A stretch of 64,000 bases of DNA from NCBI RefSeq assembly GCF_026210795.1, contig NC_089434.1:4154001-4218000 (forward strand). Reading direction: 5' to 3'. Below, one piece after another: positions 42,881 to 55,065 of the stretch (positions are counted from its first letter, which is position 1; every line of letters begins with the position of its first letter). The notes below the pieces were generated by a model that saw only the letters and a list, made by a program, of their open reading frames with translations, was not told the origin of the DNA and ran no database searches. This DNA is from Rhizophagus irregularis (Eukaryota > Glomeromycota > Glomeromycetes > Glomerales > Glomeraceae). The translations under genes and the position numbers were made by a program.

Positions 42881-44183
42881 CGTGACATTATATAGTTTTT
42901 TTAAGGTAAAATATTATGTAATAGTTATTTCGCCACGCGCTCGATCACACAAACACGGGAGGTTTCCCAATATACCAAGTAGATACTTTACGTACTACGG
43001 CTTACAACGCTCACCGCAACTTGGCATCTGCACTTTGTACACACAATTCACCTATACCTACCAATGAAACATCGTACCAACGCCAATACTTCAAACTCAA
43101 AGTGCACAAGATCACAAACACCCTTACATATAGACGATCGTTTCCTAGATAGGCGATGCCGATACTATTAGTTTACTAACTAATGTAGCTGCGAGCCTTC
43201 AACGTCATCATGTTTATACAGATGGCTCCTTCAGCACCGACTACCTCCACTAACACGACATTCAATACTCAATTCGGCTTCGGATGGATAGAAGTATCAT
43301 CGACAGACATTCCATCGATTAGTGTCAAAGGAAGCACTTTATTTACCCGTCTTCCACCAAAGCAGAGAGTTACGCAGTTCTTACCGCCTTAATAGGTTGT
43401 TCAAACTTCAAATAACAGCATTGTTAATATATGTTCAGATTCAAACAACGTTATCCACACTTTCAAGCAATTCACGAATCTCAAAGACGTAAATTAAAGA
43501 TTAACAACCACCACATCTGGAGGCTAATCGATTCATCAATATCTTCAAAAAGCCTTAGTGTCTCGTCAAGGCACACTCAGGAGACCACTACAACGACATA
43601 GCCGATGCATACGCCAACGAGGATCATCTTTTACCACCAAATCCAAAGGTCATCCCGGACGTGTTTATGACACCACTATGGGATGACATTGACCCTATAG
43701 ACAGAGACATACGAAATACGGAAGTGCGGGCGAGAATGAAATTGATCGTGTCGAGCATGGTCGGGCAGAAGTCTAGGTGTTGATTCGTATCTTCAGCTTG
43801 TTGACAATGAGGACATAATATAGTGTCATTGGTGTATAAGGTTGGGTACTAGTAGAATTTAAGGATGTCGCCACATGGTAAAATATAGTTACTGAAGGCT
43901 TTTAATTTTGTAAGCATCCCATTTAAATTTCAAATTTCCGTGGTACTGTTACTATGATGGATCAAAAATTTTGTCATGGTTCAGTTGATATCCGTAATTT
44001 TGTGGTCAAAGTCAGGTGATAACCTTTTGTTGTGTGTTAAGGAATCAAAAGTAATAGCTTCCGTAATGCGTTGAGCTCACGATTATATTATCGAGGCGGC
44101 AGCGAGGGATATCATAACCTTCTTCATTAAATCAGAAATAACAACTTTGGACTTAACCACAGAGTACACACAATCTACTTAAT

Positions 44184-44191
44184 ACTATACT
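44184..44191 (+). repeat. hAT target-site duplication, left copy
   Basis: ACTATACT, repeated exactly at 46591-46598. Confidence 0.95.
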
Positions 44192-46590
44192 TAGGGATGG
44201 GGGTTAATTAACCACGGTTAATTAACCATGGTTAATTAACCGTTAATTTTGTTAGTTATGATTGATTTAAAATGGTTAATTAACCGTTATTTATAATTAG
44301 CCAATCAAAATGCAGAATTTAAATCATGTGATTAAATGATAATCCATTATTTTGTTACACAATTAAATATTAATTAATATAAATATTGATTAAATCTATG
44401 ATCTACATATTGCATGATCTTTTTTTTAAGATAAATTTTTTTTAAAAAAACACTTTTTTTTTGCAAATTTATTGTTCATTATCATGGTAAAAAAAAAAGG
44501 GAACTGTTTGGAAACATTGGACAATAATTACTGAAGCAGAAAGTAATGAAGAAAGTAGTAGGTCTAAGAAAAAAACACATCCTTCTGTACGTTGTAATTA
44601 TTGTTCTAAAGTTTTTGAACAAGGTACAGCTAAAAGAATGCAAGTTCATATTAATGATAGTTGTCCTAGAGCTCCAGAAAGTGCAAAAACAAAGAAACAA
44701 CAAATTCCTGAACTATTAGAAACTTCTGATGCTACTACTTCTACTTTTATTCCTACAGTAAAAACATCAAAAAAGCATTTAAAAAATACAACAATTGAGA
44801 ATTTTGTTGATCGTATGAGTGAAGAAGAACAAGATACTCTTGAAATTTTACTAGCTCAAGCATTATTTGCTGCTGGAGTTCCTTTTTCTTTTCTTGAAAA
44901 TAATTATGTTATTCAGTTTTTTCAACAATTACGTCCAGCATTCAAATTACCTAATCGAAGAAAACTTGCTGATGAATTACTTGATGATGTTTTTGATGAA
45001 GTTAAAGCTGAATGTAATGAACAAATTTTACAAGCTAAATCTCTTACAATGGTTTCAGATGGTTGGTCTAATATTAATCGAGAATCAGTTCAAAATTTTG
45101 TTATTTGTACTCCAAAACCATTATTCTTTGATGCTATTTATTCTGGTGAAGAATCTCATACAGCTAAATGGGTTGCAGATGAAATTATTAAACAAATGGA
45201 AATTGTTGGTATTAATAAATTTTCAGCAGTTATTACAGATACAGCTAGTGTAATGAAAGCAGCTTGGCGAATTATTGAAGATAGTTATCCAAGTATTGTT
45301 TGTTTAGGATGTAATTCTCATGTAATGAATCTTTTAATTAGTGATATTTTAAAGATTGATCAAATTAAATCTGTTGTTGAAAATGCAAAAAAGTTGGTCA
45401 ATTATTTTAAGGCACATGTACAGGCAACAGCTAAATTGAAACGTATTCAAAAAGAAAATTATTCTAAAGAAATTGCATTGGTTTTACCAGCACTTACAAG
45501 ATGGGGAACACATCTTGCTTGTTTTCAATCACTTCAAAATTCAAGAACAGCACTTGAACAGGCTTTAATGGATATAAGAATTCGTCAAAATATGGATTTA
45601 ACTTTAAGAGCTCATATTTTATCAGATGAGTTTTGGGAAGATTTAGATATAATAACAAAAATTATGGAACCAATGGTTTCAGCATTAAAGTTATTTGAAT
45701 CAGATATTTCAATTCTTTCAAATGTTTATTCATATTTCAAAGAAGTAATGAATCAAATTAATCAAATAGATTGTAATTTTTCTGATAAACTTCAAGAACT
45801 TATTGCAAAGCGATGGGAATATACTTATCATCCTATTATGATAACAGCTTATATGTTAGATCCACAATTTTTGGAAAAAAGTAAAAATGATGAAGTTGAA
45901 TCTATTGGTTATGTAGAATTTACAACATTTGTAAATAAAAGATTTAATCAGGAAGAAGCAGTAGAATTATTTGCTGAATTGGTAAATTTTCGTAATAAAA
46001 ATTCACCTTATGATAATGAAATTATTTGGAAATCTGCTAATATTCTTAATTCATCTTTATGGTGGCAATCATGGCCAACTAGTAAACTTCAACAACTGGC
46101 TATTAAAATTCTCTCAATTCCTACATCTTCTGCAGCTGCAGAAAGAAATTTTTCTACTTTTGGTTTTATTCATAATAAAATTCGAAATAGATTGAAAAAT
46201 GAACGTGTTAAAAAATTAGTTTATATTTATGGAAATCTTCGAATGTGTAATAGACTTGTAAAAATACAAAAAAAGAAACAGATTAGTAATTTTAATGAAA
46301 ATGAAGAAGATAGTAATAATAGTTCTGATAATGAAAATAAAGAAGATGATAATAATAATAGTTCTGATAATGATAGTATATTTGGATTTGAAGCAAATGT
46401 TATTAATTTAGATGATGAAGAATAAATAAAATATATTAAAATTTTATAATATTTAATAAATTATAAATTTATTTTAACTTCCTTAAAATTATATATACAG
46501 GTTATTTATGGGTTAATTAACCGTTAACTAACCGTTAATTAACCGGTTAATTAACCAAATTCATAACTAACGGTTATTTTACCAACCCTA
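44192..46590 (+). mobile_element. Near-complete hAT DNA transposon, 2.4 kb
   Basis: Ends are TAGGGATGGG and, inverted, TAGGGTTGGT, with a perfect 8-bp TSD. Subterminal regions carry the 12-bp palindrome GGTTAATTAACC: four copies at the left (44202, 44216, 44230, 44274) and two perfect plus variant copies at the right (46511-46556). Such repeats are typical hAT transposase-binding sites. It contains one transposase gene and nothing else. The exact TSD and long open frame indicate a recent insertion, into the C-terminal part of the third LINE relic. Confidence 0.95.
44484..46425 (+). CDS. hAT transposase (BED finger, RNase H-like core, hATC), one N-terminal frameshift
   Basis: ATG 44484 opens MVKKK in the frame that stops after ~17 codons. 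One A too many in the A10 run (44489-44498) separates it from the main frame, which reads VWKHWTIITEAE and then a BED finger (RCNYCSKVFEQGTAKRMQVH, ending NDSC, 44590-44665). The uninterrupted frame from internal ATG 44638 is 595 aa. It shows VSDGW (Asp at residue 141, counted from 44638), ITDTASV (Asp 201), CLGCNSHVMNLL (the hAT C-X2-H insertion motif, ~222), a TRWGTH helix, and the C-terminal dimerisation signature SSAAAERNFSTFG from ~497. The tail is acidic. If the A10 run is a sequencing or late replication error, the gene is otherwise intact. Confidence 0.9.
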
Positions 46591-46598
46591 ACTATACT
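46591..46598 (+). repeat. hAT target-site duplication, right copy
   Basis: ACTATACT, identical to 44184-44191. Confidence 0.95.
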
Positions 46599-47219
46599 AC
46601 ATCAATTTTCAAAGCTATCATGTCAAAAAATTTTTCTCTTTAAAAAAGGTCATCTTAAATACAGTTCAAGCGATCCAAAAGGATATCTTCGAAGAAATAT
46701 GGATGACCCATAACCGATATCTTAAAGATTGGAAATCCTCGATCAATATCACAACAGCGTCCTTCTCGTCGGAATTACACAGGAACATCGTCAACATCAC
46801 AATACAAGATCCTTATACCCGAACGCGATCAAAGGTCGACGCACTTTACCCCGATATGGATCATTCGGCCCTATAAAAAAATTGGATACATTTTTTATAA
46901 AGTTTTTATACGATTTTTTTTCCTTAGAAATAACGTATCATAATAGGATACGGAAAAATGCACAATTCCGTATCACTAAAAATATGGTTTGGATACGGAA
47001 TTTGCACGGAATTCATATGGAATTTACATGATTTGATCACTGATTTTACCTACGATTTGGTCACTGAATTTACTATTTGTATTACAGTTTACTATAATTA
47101 TATTTACATAAATCTAATTTTACTTTATTAAATTAAATAAAAAATAAAAAATAAACAAAATACAAATACATTATGAAAATTCACTCCTTATTAAGGCCAC
47201 CTATTGCAACCAAAATTAT

Positions 47220-47690
47220 CTATAAGTTCAGGTTCATTTGGAGTCAAACAACCTAAAAAAAACAAAAAAGAACGTCTAACTTAATTGGAAACAAAACCCC
47301 CCTTCATATAGTATCTGCAATCGTCCAAGTCACCAAAGGTCAGCATTCCTACAAAAAAAGAAAGAGAACTCCAGAATGTCTGACCTACATAAATGAAAAG
47401 AATTATGAAGCATCTGATGAAAAAGAAACCAAAACAACAAAATAAATCCAAAACTGACCTACAAAAAAAGAAGACTCTGAAGCAACAAAACTGAAACAAC
47501 CTACAAAAATAAAAGAATCTGAACCCAACTTACAAAAAAAAAAAAAAAAGAAAATTTGAACTGACCTAAAAAAAGAAAAAAATCCTGAACAATCCTACAA
47601 AAAGGAAAGGACTCCCAAACTGATCTACAAAAAAACTGAATCTTCTCTCAAAAAAAAAATCTGCTGGCCTATGAAATAAAAAAAGGGATA
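47220..47690 (-). repeat. Array of about ten polypyrimidine-TAG units
   Basis: On the minus strand, TTTTTTTGTAGGTCAG and close variants recur every 30-60 bp. The text between often contains a further TTCAG. They resemble consecutive 3' splice sites, but unlike the chain at 20.5-20.9 kb there are no clear GTAAG donors. A 72-codon minus frame (47281-47499) includes VGMLTFGDLDDCRYYMKGG but is mostly Phe/Cys from the T tracts, so I do not call a gene. Confidence 0.65.
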
Positions 47691-48060
47691 AATATAAATA
47701 AAAAAGAAAGGGGAATAAAGAATAAATCAAAAAAAAAATATTTTTTTAAAAAGAGGGTAACGAAGTTAGGAGAGTTAAAAAAAATTTTTTTTTTAAAGGG
47801 AGGACGTCAAAGTTAGAAAAATAAAAAATTTTTTATAAAGAGGAAATAGAAATAGAAAGAAGAAAATTTTTAGAAGAGTGGGAATAAAAGAATAAAATCA
47901 AAAAAATTTTTTTTTAAAGGAGTGATGAAAAAGAAAAATTTTTAAAGTGAGGTACGAAAAAAAAAATTTTTTTTTAAAAGGGGGGTGACGAAAAAAGAAG
48001 AAAAATTTAGAAAAAATAACAAAAATAAGACAAGACAGAAAGGAAGATCGGAAGATCAAA
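47690..48060 (+). repeat. Diverged purine-tract tandem repeats
   Basis: Blocks of the type AAAATTTTTTTTTAAAGGG-AGG recur every 50-70 bp. Reverse-complemented they look like the C/T-tract repeats at 40930-41300. Non-coding. Confidence 0.6.
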
Positions 48061-48371
48061 CTCATCAAAGTAAGGGTTTATATAAAAAACAAAAAACGTA
48101 TCATAACAAAACAATAAACAATCATGTGATCTCGTGTTATGATACGGGATTTTTGTAAAATTATCTTCTAAAAATATTAAGTTTAAAAATTCCGTATACA
48201 TTCCGCATGATTAATTTTTTCCGTATACATTTCTTATACATTAGTTTTTTTAAAAAATGTTCAAAAATGAATTGCTTATTAAATATACGGAATTTGTATA
48301 CGGAATCTATAGAAACGTACATAAAATGTATACAAAACGTATCCTTTCCGTATACATATTTCTTATAGGGC

Positions 48372-50716
48372 GGGTGGATGGACTTCTTTATTAATACTTA
48401 TGGTTCAATAGAAAATTTTTATAATTATTTACATTTATTTTTTATTTTCTTTATTTTTTAGTTTAGATTCTTTTATTTTTTACTTTTAATATTTCTAATA
48501 GAACTGGATAGTTCGAGGTCTGTATTGGCGGGACGGTCTCACGCATGGGATTAAGTTTCAACTCTTTGAATGAACAGTTTATTACTTTATTTTAAAGTGA
48601 TTGATACATACTTGTTGTACTTCTGTTCTGTCGTTAAGTTAAAAATAAAAATAAAAATAAAATAAAGTAAAAGTTATTTCACAAGAAGCTTAGATATCAT
48701 TGGCGTAGACGTGATCCGTGAAATAACTGGTTTATACCGCGAAATCAATTTATCTGTTATTAAGTCTGCATAAAAAAATGTTTTTTATTTGAGATATGTA
48801 ATTTCTAATAGTTAATATCAATTAAAATTATTAAAATTTCAATTAAAAAAAAAAAGGTTATAAAGTAAAATCGAAAGTATACAACACTCTCACTATATGA
48901 TCTCTATAATTCTAAATAAAAATTTTCGTACTAATAAAATTCCGAACCATAAATAGTTACTGTATCCACCACACTACCACCACCAACATACAATGTTAAC
49001 AAAGTTTCAAAATTTTATATAAACTTGAAATAACTTATTTAAGGGCTTAATTATGAGAAAGGGTTTTTAAAATTAAAAAATTAAAAATGACAAGTTTTGT
49101 TATTTCAAGTTAACGGATTTTTTTTCTTTTAGGTGACAATTGAAACTTTGGAATCGCGGAGTATGGGATTATGGGACTACCATCATCAGTCATATCGACA
49201 TTGAGCCAACCATACTACTGAATAACTTGAAGGTGCAAAGAAAGAATATTTCCAATTCCATTATTTAGTTCGGTCAAGGGCTAGCTTCGTCAGTTGGGGC
49301 AAAAAAATCAACAGGTCTCGAAATTTTATTAGGACGAATATTTTCATTTAGAATTATATGATTATAGAATGAAAATATCGTCTCCTGTTCAATTTTAATT
49401 TAAAATACGAAGGATATGGAGGGAAAGTGATTTTTAATTGTTTACATGATTTTTTTTATTTTAATGTATTTTTTTTTTGATTTTTTATGGGCTTTTTTAC
49501 TAGCTATTTTATATTATATTGAAAGACTTTAGTTTCCTGTCCTGTATGCCATATTTAGGAAGTTATTAAGTTATTTGATAATGGAATTTTAAAATTAATA
49601 TGTTAGTTGCGAGACAAATAAACTTTAATGGACCACCGCCACTTTTACTATTATATGCTATATATGTCATACAAATAAGACTGATAATAGTTAACCGGTT
49701 ACTCGGAATTGAGAAGTTTTGTTAAACTGAATTAGAAACAATGGACAGAATATGTTATTTGCTATACGTACCGATTGACCTCAGTCACGTGGTTATTACT
49801 CAGTATATACGGAAATCATCATCTCATCCATGGCTCACTCATGGTGAGTTTTAAATTGTTAATAACAACGATAAATCGTATATTCTTCAGTACTTACTCT
49901 CACAACAAATAGTGATAATGCTAGTAATTCATTTCGGAGATTCACTATCTCGCATTATCGCTGTTTAAATGAAGAATTTCTGGTAAAACCTATTTTCCTA
50001 AGCGATATTTGTACGTAATTTCCATAAATAACATTCAATTGATTTACCTCAAATTAAGTTTTAACAATTTTTTCAGATGATGTAATTGGATTTGTAGTTC
50101 GTGTAACACTTATACCAATTAAATTTGCATTTGAAAGAAATATTTTATTTAATAAACAATCATTAATTAATTAAACTTAATATCGTGAGATAGTACAAAT
50201 ATCCTATTCAAATAAATGTAAGATTGGACAATCAATAGCGATATCATTGACTATGCATATCCATACTATAGAAATATGTTCCAGAAATTTGAAATAAACT
50301 TGGTTACTCCTGGTTTCAGAAATTCCCGTTCCTGTAATCCATTTTTGGGACAATTAAAGTTTATTGGAAATTATCAGGGATAATAGATTTTCCGATGCCT
50401 ACACATGGTCGCGCATTAAGAGAATTTATCAGTAACCTAATATTTATTTGACTTATCATACGACTCTTCGTTTTTACTATTTTTACTTAAATCATTTATT
50501 TAAAATGATTGAATATTTAAATTTATGACCTCATGAGACCAATTTTATTTGGAAATGCTAAAATATAAAATAATATTTTGTTTCAATTAAAATAAAAAGT
50601 TATCGTTGAAATTTTTATTTTTCGCGGTCTGAAACGATACGCTGTTAATATTTAATAAAATTTTATTATTTAAAAAGAAATTATAAAATAATTAATAATT
50701 TCCAACTACAAATTGA
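48372..50716. other. AT-rich spacer, no supported gene
   Basis: No convincing frame. A stretch at 49133-49300 after a TTTTCTTTTAG acceptor-like site is GC-richer and could be an exon remnant, but its translation carries stops. Confidence 0.55.
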
Positions 50717-50824
50717 CCCTATAAAAAAATTCTGGAAAAAACTCCGATAAATGATCATTTTTCTAGGGTTTATTCCGAAGAAACTCAGACACGTGATCAT
50801 TTTTCCGAAAAATTTTTTATAGTG
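50717..50824. mobile_element. 108-bp MITE with CCCTATAAAAAAATT / CACTATAAAAAATTT ends
   Basis: Inverted ends of ~19 bp with mismatches. The core holds AAACTCCGATAAATGATCA and its inverse GATCACGTGTCTGAGTTT. It belongs with 42226-42289 and, by termini, 46868-48371. No certain TSD. Confidence 0.6.
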
Positions 50825-53230
50825 ATCCTTTATTATTCATAAATTTCATTGTTCGTATTTCGTTAGTTGTCACAAATATATATTATCAATAATGTTTTAA
50901 AAATACTAAAGAATTTTATAATAAAGAACATAAAACTAATTTTTAAATAAAATACCTTGAGATAAGGATTATAAAATTAGTTTTGAGAACGAGGTTTACC
51001 GTAAGGTAAAGTGGAAATACAAGGTATCACCTTGTTACTTTTTAATAAATGAAATTAATGAAATTAATGAAATTAGAAGAAATGTAAATATAAATAAATA
51101 AATATAATAATTATATTTTAGTTATCGTTGATTACCAATAACTTTCTGGCCTGAAGTTTAATCTCCAAGCCGATTGGTACCAACAATATCAATATTGTAT
51201 AGTGATCATCCATTGCATGATTTCTTATATGCGTTGAGCGTACGTACATTATTCATAAAAGTCTAGCGCGCAACCAAAGTAGGCGTATATACTTTTATAT
51301 ATAAAAGTCAAATATAGTAAGCGTCGTTATTCAATCGCATGCGCGGAAATTTAAAACGATGATCGTACGCTTAATCAAATTTTACCCGTTAAAGCCGATC
51401 TTAATCAAAAAAAAATAATTAATCGAACAATGATATTTTTTAGCCAGTCAATTTCCTATACGAAACATGCATCAAATTTGGCTTTAAACAAAAGAATTAT
51501 TTTAATTTCCGTAAAATTATTGTAAAGATATATAAGTAAAAAATTATATTTACGGTTTACTAAAAATAAAAAATAAATTCTGCATTTTCTTCTAGCGTAA
51601 GAATAATTTCATTATAAGATTTAATAATCATGATATTTATATAAAATTAATAGTTTCGAAATTTAACAAGCATGATAATTGATGAACTTTTCTTATATTT
51701 TAACAGTTTTAGATTAATTTGGCATTTTATTTTTCGAGATAAGTTAATTAGATTATATGTTATCGTTTCCGTCATCGATTGGAGTATTGAAGTTCATTTT
51801 TTCTTGATTGAGGTCTTTTTCAAGAATTTCTCGTGAAGATCATTAAAAGTACTATTAGAACTCTTGCTATCAAACAGTAGTACAAATTTGACTTTGAATA
51901 ATGGAAAAATTCGGTTTTACCCGTTGTAATTGCCGATTGGCCAGAAGCTGTAACATATTTTCTTACAAGTCAACTATGAACTACTTCCTCCAATTAGATG
52001 CGAGTTTAAAAATTATCAAACAGCACGTTTGATAATTTCGTCGATATATAGTACAAAAATTTTTTATTATTTAGAACCGTTTTTGATTGGATTTTTTTTT
52101 TTTTTGAATTCTTGATTTATAATGTAAGCAAATCTGTTGTTTTTAACTGCCTGTATTCCAGATTTAGGAGGATAATTTTTAATTGTAAATTTAAGGGAGG
52201 AAAAACAAATAATTCGGATGCATATGATAAGATATCTTTGTGTTCTCGCTAAATAATGATTTAAAAAATGCTAAATTTAAATGCATTCCTGAGTATGGAA
52301 ATCAATTGAATACTTTAAACGGAATAAGAGGAGAAAATAAAGTATTATATTTTAAAAAAATTATTTTTCTTCCTTACATGACTGACGATCGAATTTTTTT
52401 TTTTTTTTTGCAGTAAAATATTATGACTGACGATCGTATGTTCATATGTTCAGCAATATATATGAAAATTTGACGATCAAACTGATAGTCAATTTTGCTA
52501 TTTATAACAATTACGCGTATAAATTAATTGTGTCGAATCGGAGATATGTATTTTTAAACTGAAAATACGGGAAATGCCGTTAAGAATTATTTCTCTAAAT
52601 CTGAAACATATTGGGATATTAGTGATAAGTTTATGTAATCTATTAAATTCTTTGGAGCATAGCTTTAAATCATTCCAATAATAAATATCGCAAAATTAAA
52701 TGAGTTAATAAAAAACTTTTATCACAAAGTTCAGAGAACAATGGACGGGTCACTCCAACTGAAATATATTCCTTGATATGATGCATTCAGTTGATGCAAT
52801 GACAATAATTTGTTACATATTTGACAAATTATAGCAATATTTTTTTTTTTATTGATGTAAATTTTTGGTATATTTTAACAAAATAATGGGCTCATAAATC
52901 ATAATGAGTATACGATCATTTAATCTTTTTCCCCAATCAAAACATACAAAGAAAAAAAATCATAATTATTGCTTTTTAAAAATAAATTAAAAAAGAATTT
53001 TACCAATATGGAATATCATTCAGAAGCACGCAGTGAAAATTGTCGTCATTGGACAACAATGATGAAGGGAAAACTTAGTATTTTAAAATTTTATTCAAAT
53101 AAAAAAAAAAGATTTAAGTAAACAAATAATTCAGGGGCTAAAGCAATACTAGCTTAATATGAAAATTTAATAATATGTATTATACAAAAAAAGGACATGT
53201 GAATAAAATTAAATTTCATGCATTTTTTCA
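50825..53230. other. AT-rich spacer with small hairpins, no supported gene
   Basis: ACAAGGT-ATC-ACCTTGT is a perfect hairpin at 51019-51035, next to TTACC-GTAA-GGTAA. A direct repeat around poly-T lies at 52378-52436. No gene recognised. Confidence 0.55.
52378..52436 (-). mobile_element. Tiny retro-insertion: poly(T) between 14-bp direct repeats
   Basis: ATGACTGACGATCG occurs at 52378-52391 and 52423-52436. Between them lie ~17 T and GCAGTAAAATATT. The arrangement TSD, poly(T), a few bases, TSD is what an extremely 5'-truncated, minus-oriented retrotransposition would leave. A simple duplication is the alternative. Confidence 0.45.
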
Positions 53231-53232
53231 CG

Positions 53233-53370
53233 GTATCCGGACTTTTCACCGAAGTCCATTTCACCGAAACCAATTTCGCCGAAGCAATTTCGCCGAAGTG
53301 CCATTTCACTTTCCCCGAATGAACATTTCCCCGAATGGCTATTTTACCGTAGGACATTTCGTCGAAGATA
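53233..53370 (+). repeat. Array of ~8 diverged TTTCRCCGAA units
   Basis: TTTCACCGAAGTCCA, TTTCACCGAAACCAA, TTTCGCCGAAGCAA and similar units of 14-22 bp follow each other. They are related in pattern to the arm units of the TTAGGG-core fold-backs (CATTTCACCGACAAT). The 99-codon plus frame across it is a by-product. Confidence 0.75.
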
Positions 53371-54417
53371 TGAATTTTTCAGTTTTCCTTTTCTTTTTTA
53401 TAAGACAAACGAATTATTTACACATTACAATTTGCTTTTGTTTATTTTATTTAATTACAGTAAAGGAAAATTAATTTTATGTAACAATTTCATCGTAGAT
53501 CGTACTCATCAATTTTCCGAAACATTTTCATTGATTAAGGAATTATGTTAATCACTAATGTTTTCAGCGAAATGACGCCCATTCAGTACCGAATGTGTAA
53601 CTTACCAGTTGTGCTACGAAAAAAAAAAGAAATGTAACATTTTTTCACATTTACTTGTTAAATAAATGTATTAGGATTCAATCAGTATAGTACATTAAAA
53701 TAATTATAGCGTTAAATTAATTAGTGAAAAAAGAAACTATTAACCGAAGTTAAGATCATTACTATTTGTTAAAAACAATTACCAGATATTAAAAGCATTT
53801 ATGCAACAATACAATCAATAATTACGCTGAACGTAAATTTTAAAATTTTGAAACGCTTATTTTATGCCCAGTAAAAAATATGCGAAGGTTTTATTATAGA
53901 AGACTTTTCCTATCGAAATTGTAAAAAAAAAAAATAATAATTTCAGTTTCTATATAAAAATATAAAATATTCATTCTCTTATTAAATTTCAAAAACTTTT
54001 TCCTGTATTATTTCTGTAAATTTATAAACTTTTAAAATTCACTTCTTAAAGGAGATTTTTCAAAATTGAGTCATCATGTTTCAAAGAGACACTATAAAGC
54101 TGATTCAACTTTGAGCTATTTTAGAAATAATTAAATTTTGGTTTCGGCCTATTTTTAAAAACTACCATCAAAGAAATTTTTTAACCTATTTTTTTGGTAT
54201 TTCGTCAGAGATATGATTATGAAATCGGCACGCAGATCTGATAAGAAAGATTTTTTTTAATTGATTTACCGGAATTTAGTTTACCTGGTTGAAGGTTAAT
54301 ATTTGAAAACAATCAGGAACTTCACGTGCACAAACATAAATAAAGTATCGATCCTACTTTAATGCATTGTCACGTGATGCACTTACAGTTGACTCCTGAA
54401 TATATGCAGTTAATCGA
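53371..54417. other. AT-rich spacer, no gene seen
   Basis: No supported frame or repeat. Confidence 0.5.
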
Positions 54418-54525
54418 TCAATTTGCGTGATCATTAGAATAAAATAAATAAAACAAATATCAAATTGCGTGATCTTTAGAATAAAATAAATAAAATAAAT
54501 CAATTTGTGTGAATATTTAGAATAC
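54418..54525 (+). repeat. ~42-bp tandem repeat, 2.6 copies
   Basis: TCAATTTGCGTGATCATTAG, TCAAATTGCGTGATCTTTAG and TCAATTTGTGTGAATATTTAG start at 54418, 54460 and 54500, each followed by AATAAAATAAATAAA text. Confidence 0.88.
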
Positions 54526-55002
54526 TTTATTATACAAAATTTATTTATTAAATCATAAATATATGTACTATATGTATTATAATTATTAATTTATTAAGTA
54601 TATAAATAGTGAAGTTATAAAAGGATTTATAATATTTTTTATCGTTTGATATTTATAATTTCTCAGTTTAATGAGGCATTTCTTATTCTATAATCCGTTC
54701 AACACTACAAACTCCGCCATCGCATGATTTTTATTATCTCATAATTTTTTTAAAAAAAATAATCAAAAATTTATTCGTTTAAAGTTCTTTCAATTACAAA
54801 AAAAAAATTGAAAAATAATTCATCTGAGTTACACAAAAACATATTAATTTGGTGATATGCAGATTAAAGTAGTAATAAATAGAGTGTGATTTAAATAAAA
54901 GTATGGGATTTAGACACGGCTACACGCTGCGGCTGCGCCAATATATGCATAACCCTTCTTTGTTTCCATTTTTCATAAGTATCGATACCCCCTGCAGGTT
55001 GA

Positions 55003-55065
55003 TGAAAAAAAGGGATATTTTGACGAGGCATATTATGTGAAAAAAAAAGGGATATTTTGACGAGG
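55003..55065 (+). repeat. Short direct duplication
   Basis: GAAAAAAAGGGATATTTTGA followed by CGAGG occurs twice, ~35 bp apart. The surrounding minus-strand frame (54891-55082) is not a convincing gene. Confidence 0.8.

Larger units (their letters stand above)
42890..46862 (+). pseudogene. Third LINE ORF2 relic (RNase H and C-terminus), internally inverted and split by a hAT
   Basis: On the plus strand the relic shows RHHVYTDGSF (RNase H, ~43215), KAESYAVLTALIGC (~43361), KAHSGDHYNDIADAYANEDH (~43570) and VIPDVFMTPLWDDIDPIDRD (~43650-43725). From ~43735 to ~44070 the reading switches to the minus strand, which encodes the C-terminal finger (NDTILCPHCQQAEDTNQHLD, then FCPTM, near 43800). Plus-strand reading resumes with DYIIEAAARDIITFFIKSE (~44085). 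After the hAT insertion it ends with IFEEIWMTHNRYLKDW (~46690). Stops and shifts are frequent. The 5' side of RNase H, from ~42930, is GC-richer than the surroundings but unreadable. Confidence 0.75.
46868..48371. mobile_element. 1.5-kb element with GCCCTATAARAAA ends
   Basis: The left end is GCCCTATAAAAAAATTGG and the right end, inverted, is GCCCTATAAGAAATATG. Subterminal GGATACGG / CCGTATCC and GTATACGG motifs occur several times near both ends. The interior holds a minus-strand polypyrimidine/AG array (47220-47690) and purine tracts (47690-48060). No transposase. Its left ~280 bp are similar to 383-700. No clear TSD, so the exact ends are uncertain. Confidence 0.65.

Noticed and set aside
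44867-46195. Leucine/phenylalanine-rich frames within the hAT
   Set aside because: They are out-of-frame shadows of the transposase gene.
53154-53474. His/Phe-rich 99-codon protein and its minus-strand counterpart
   Set aside because: Both are by-products of the TTTCRCCGAA array.
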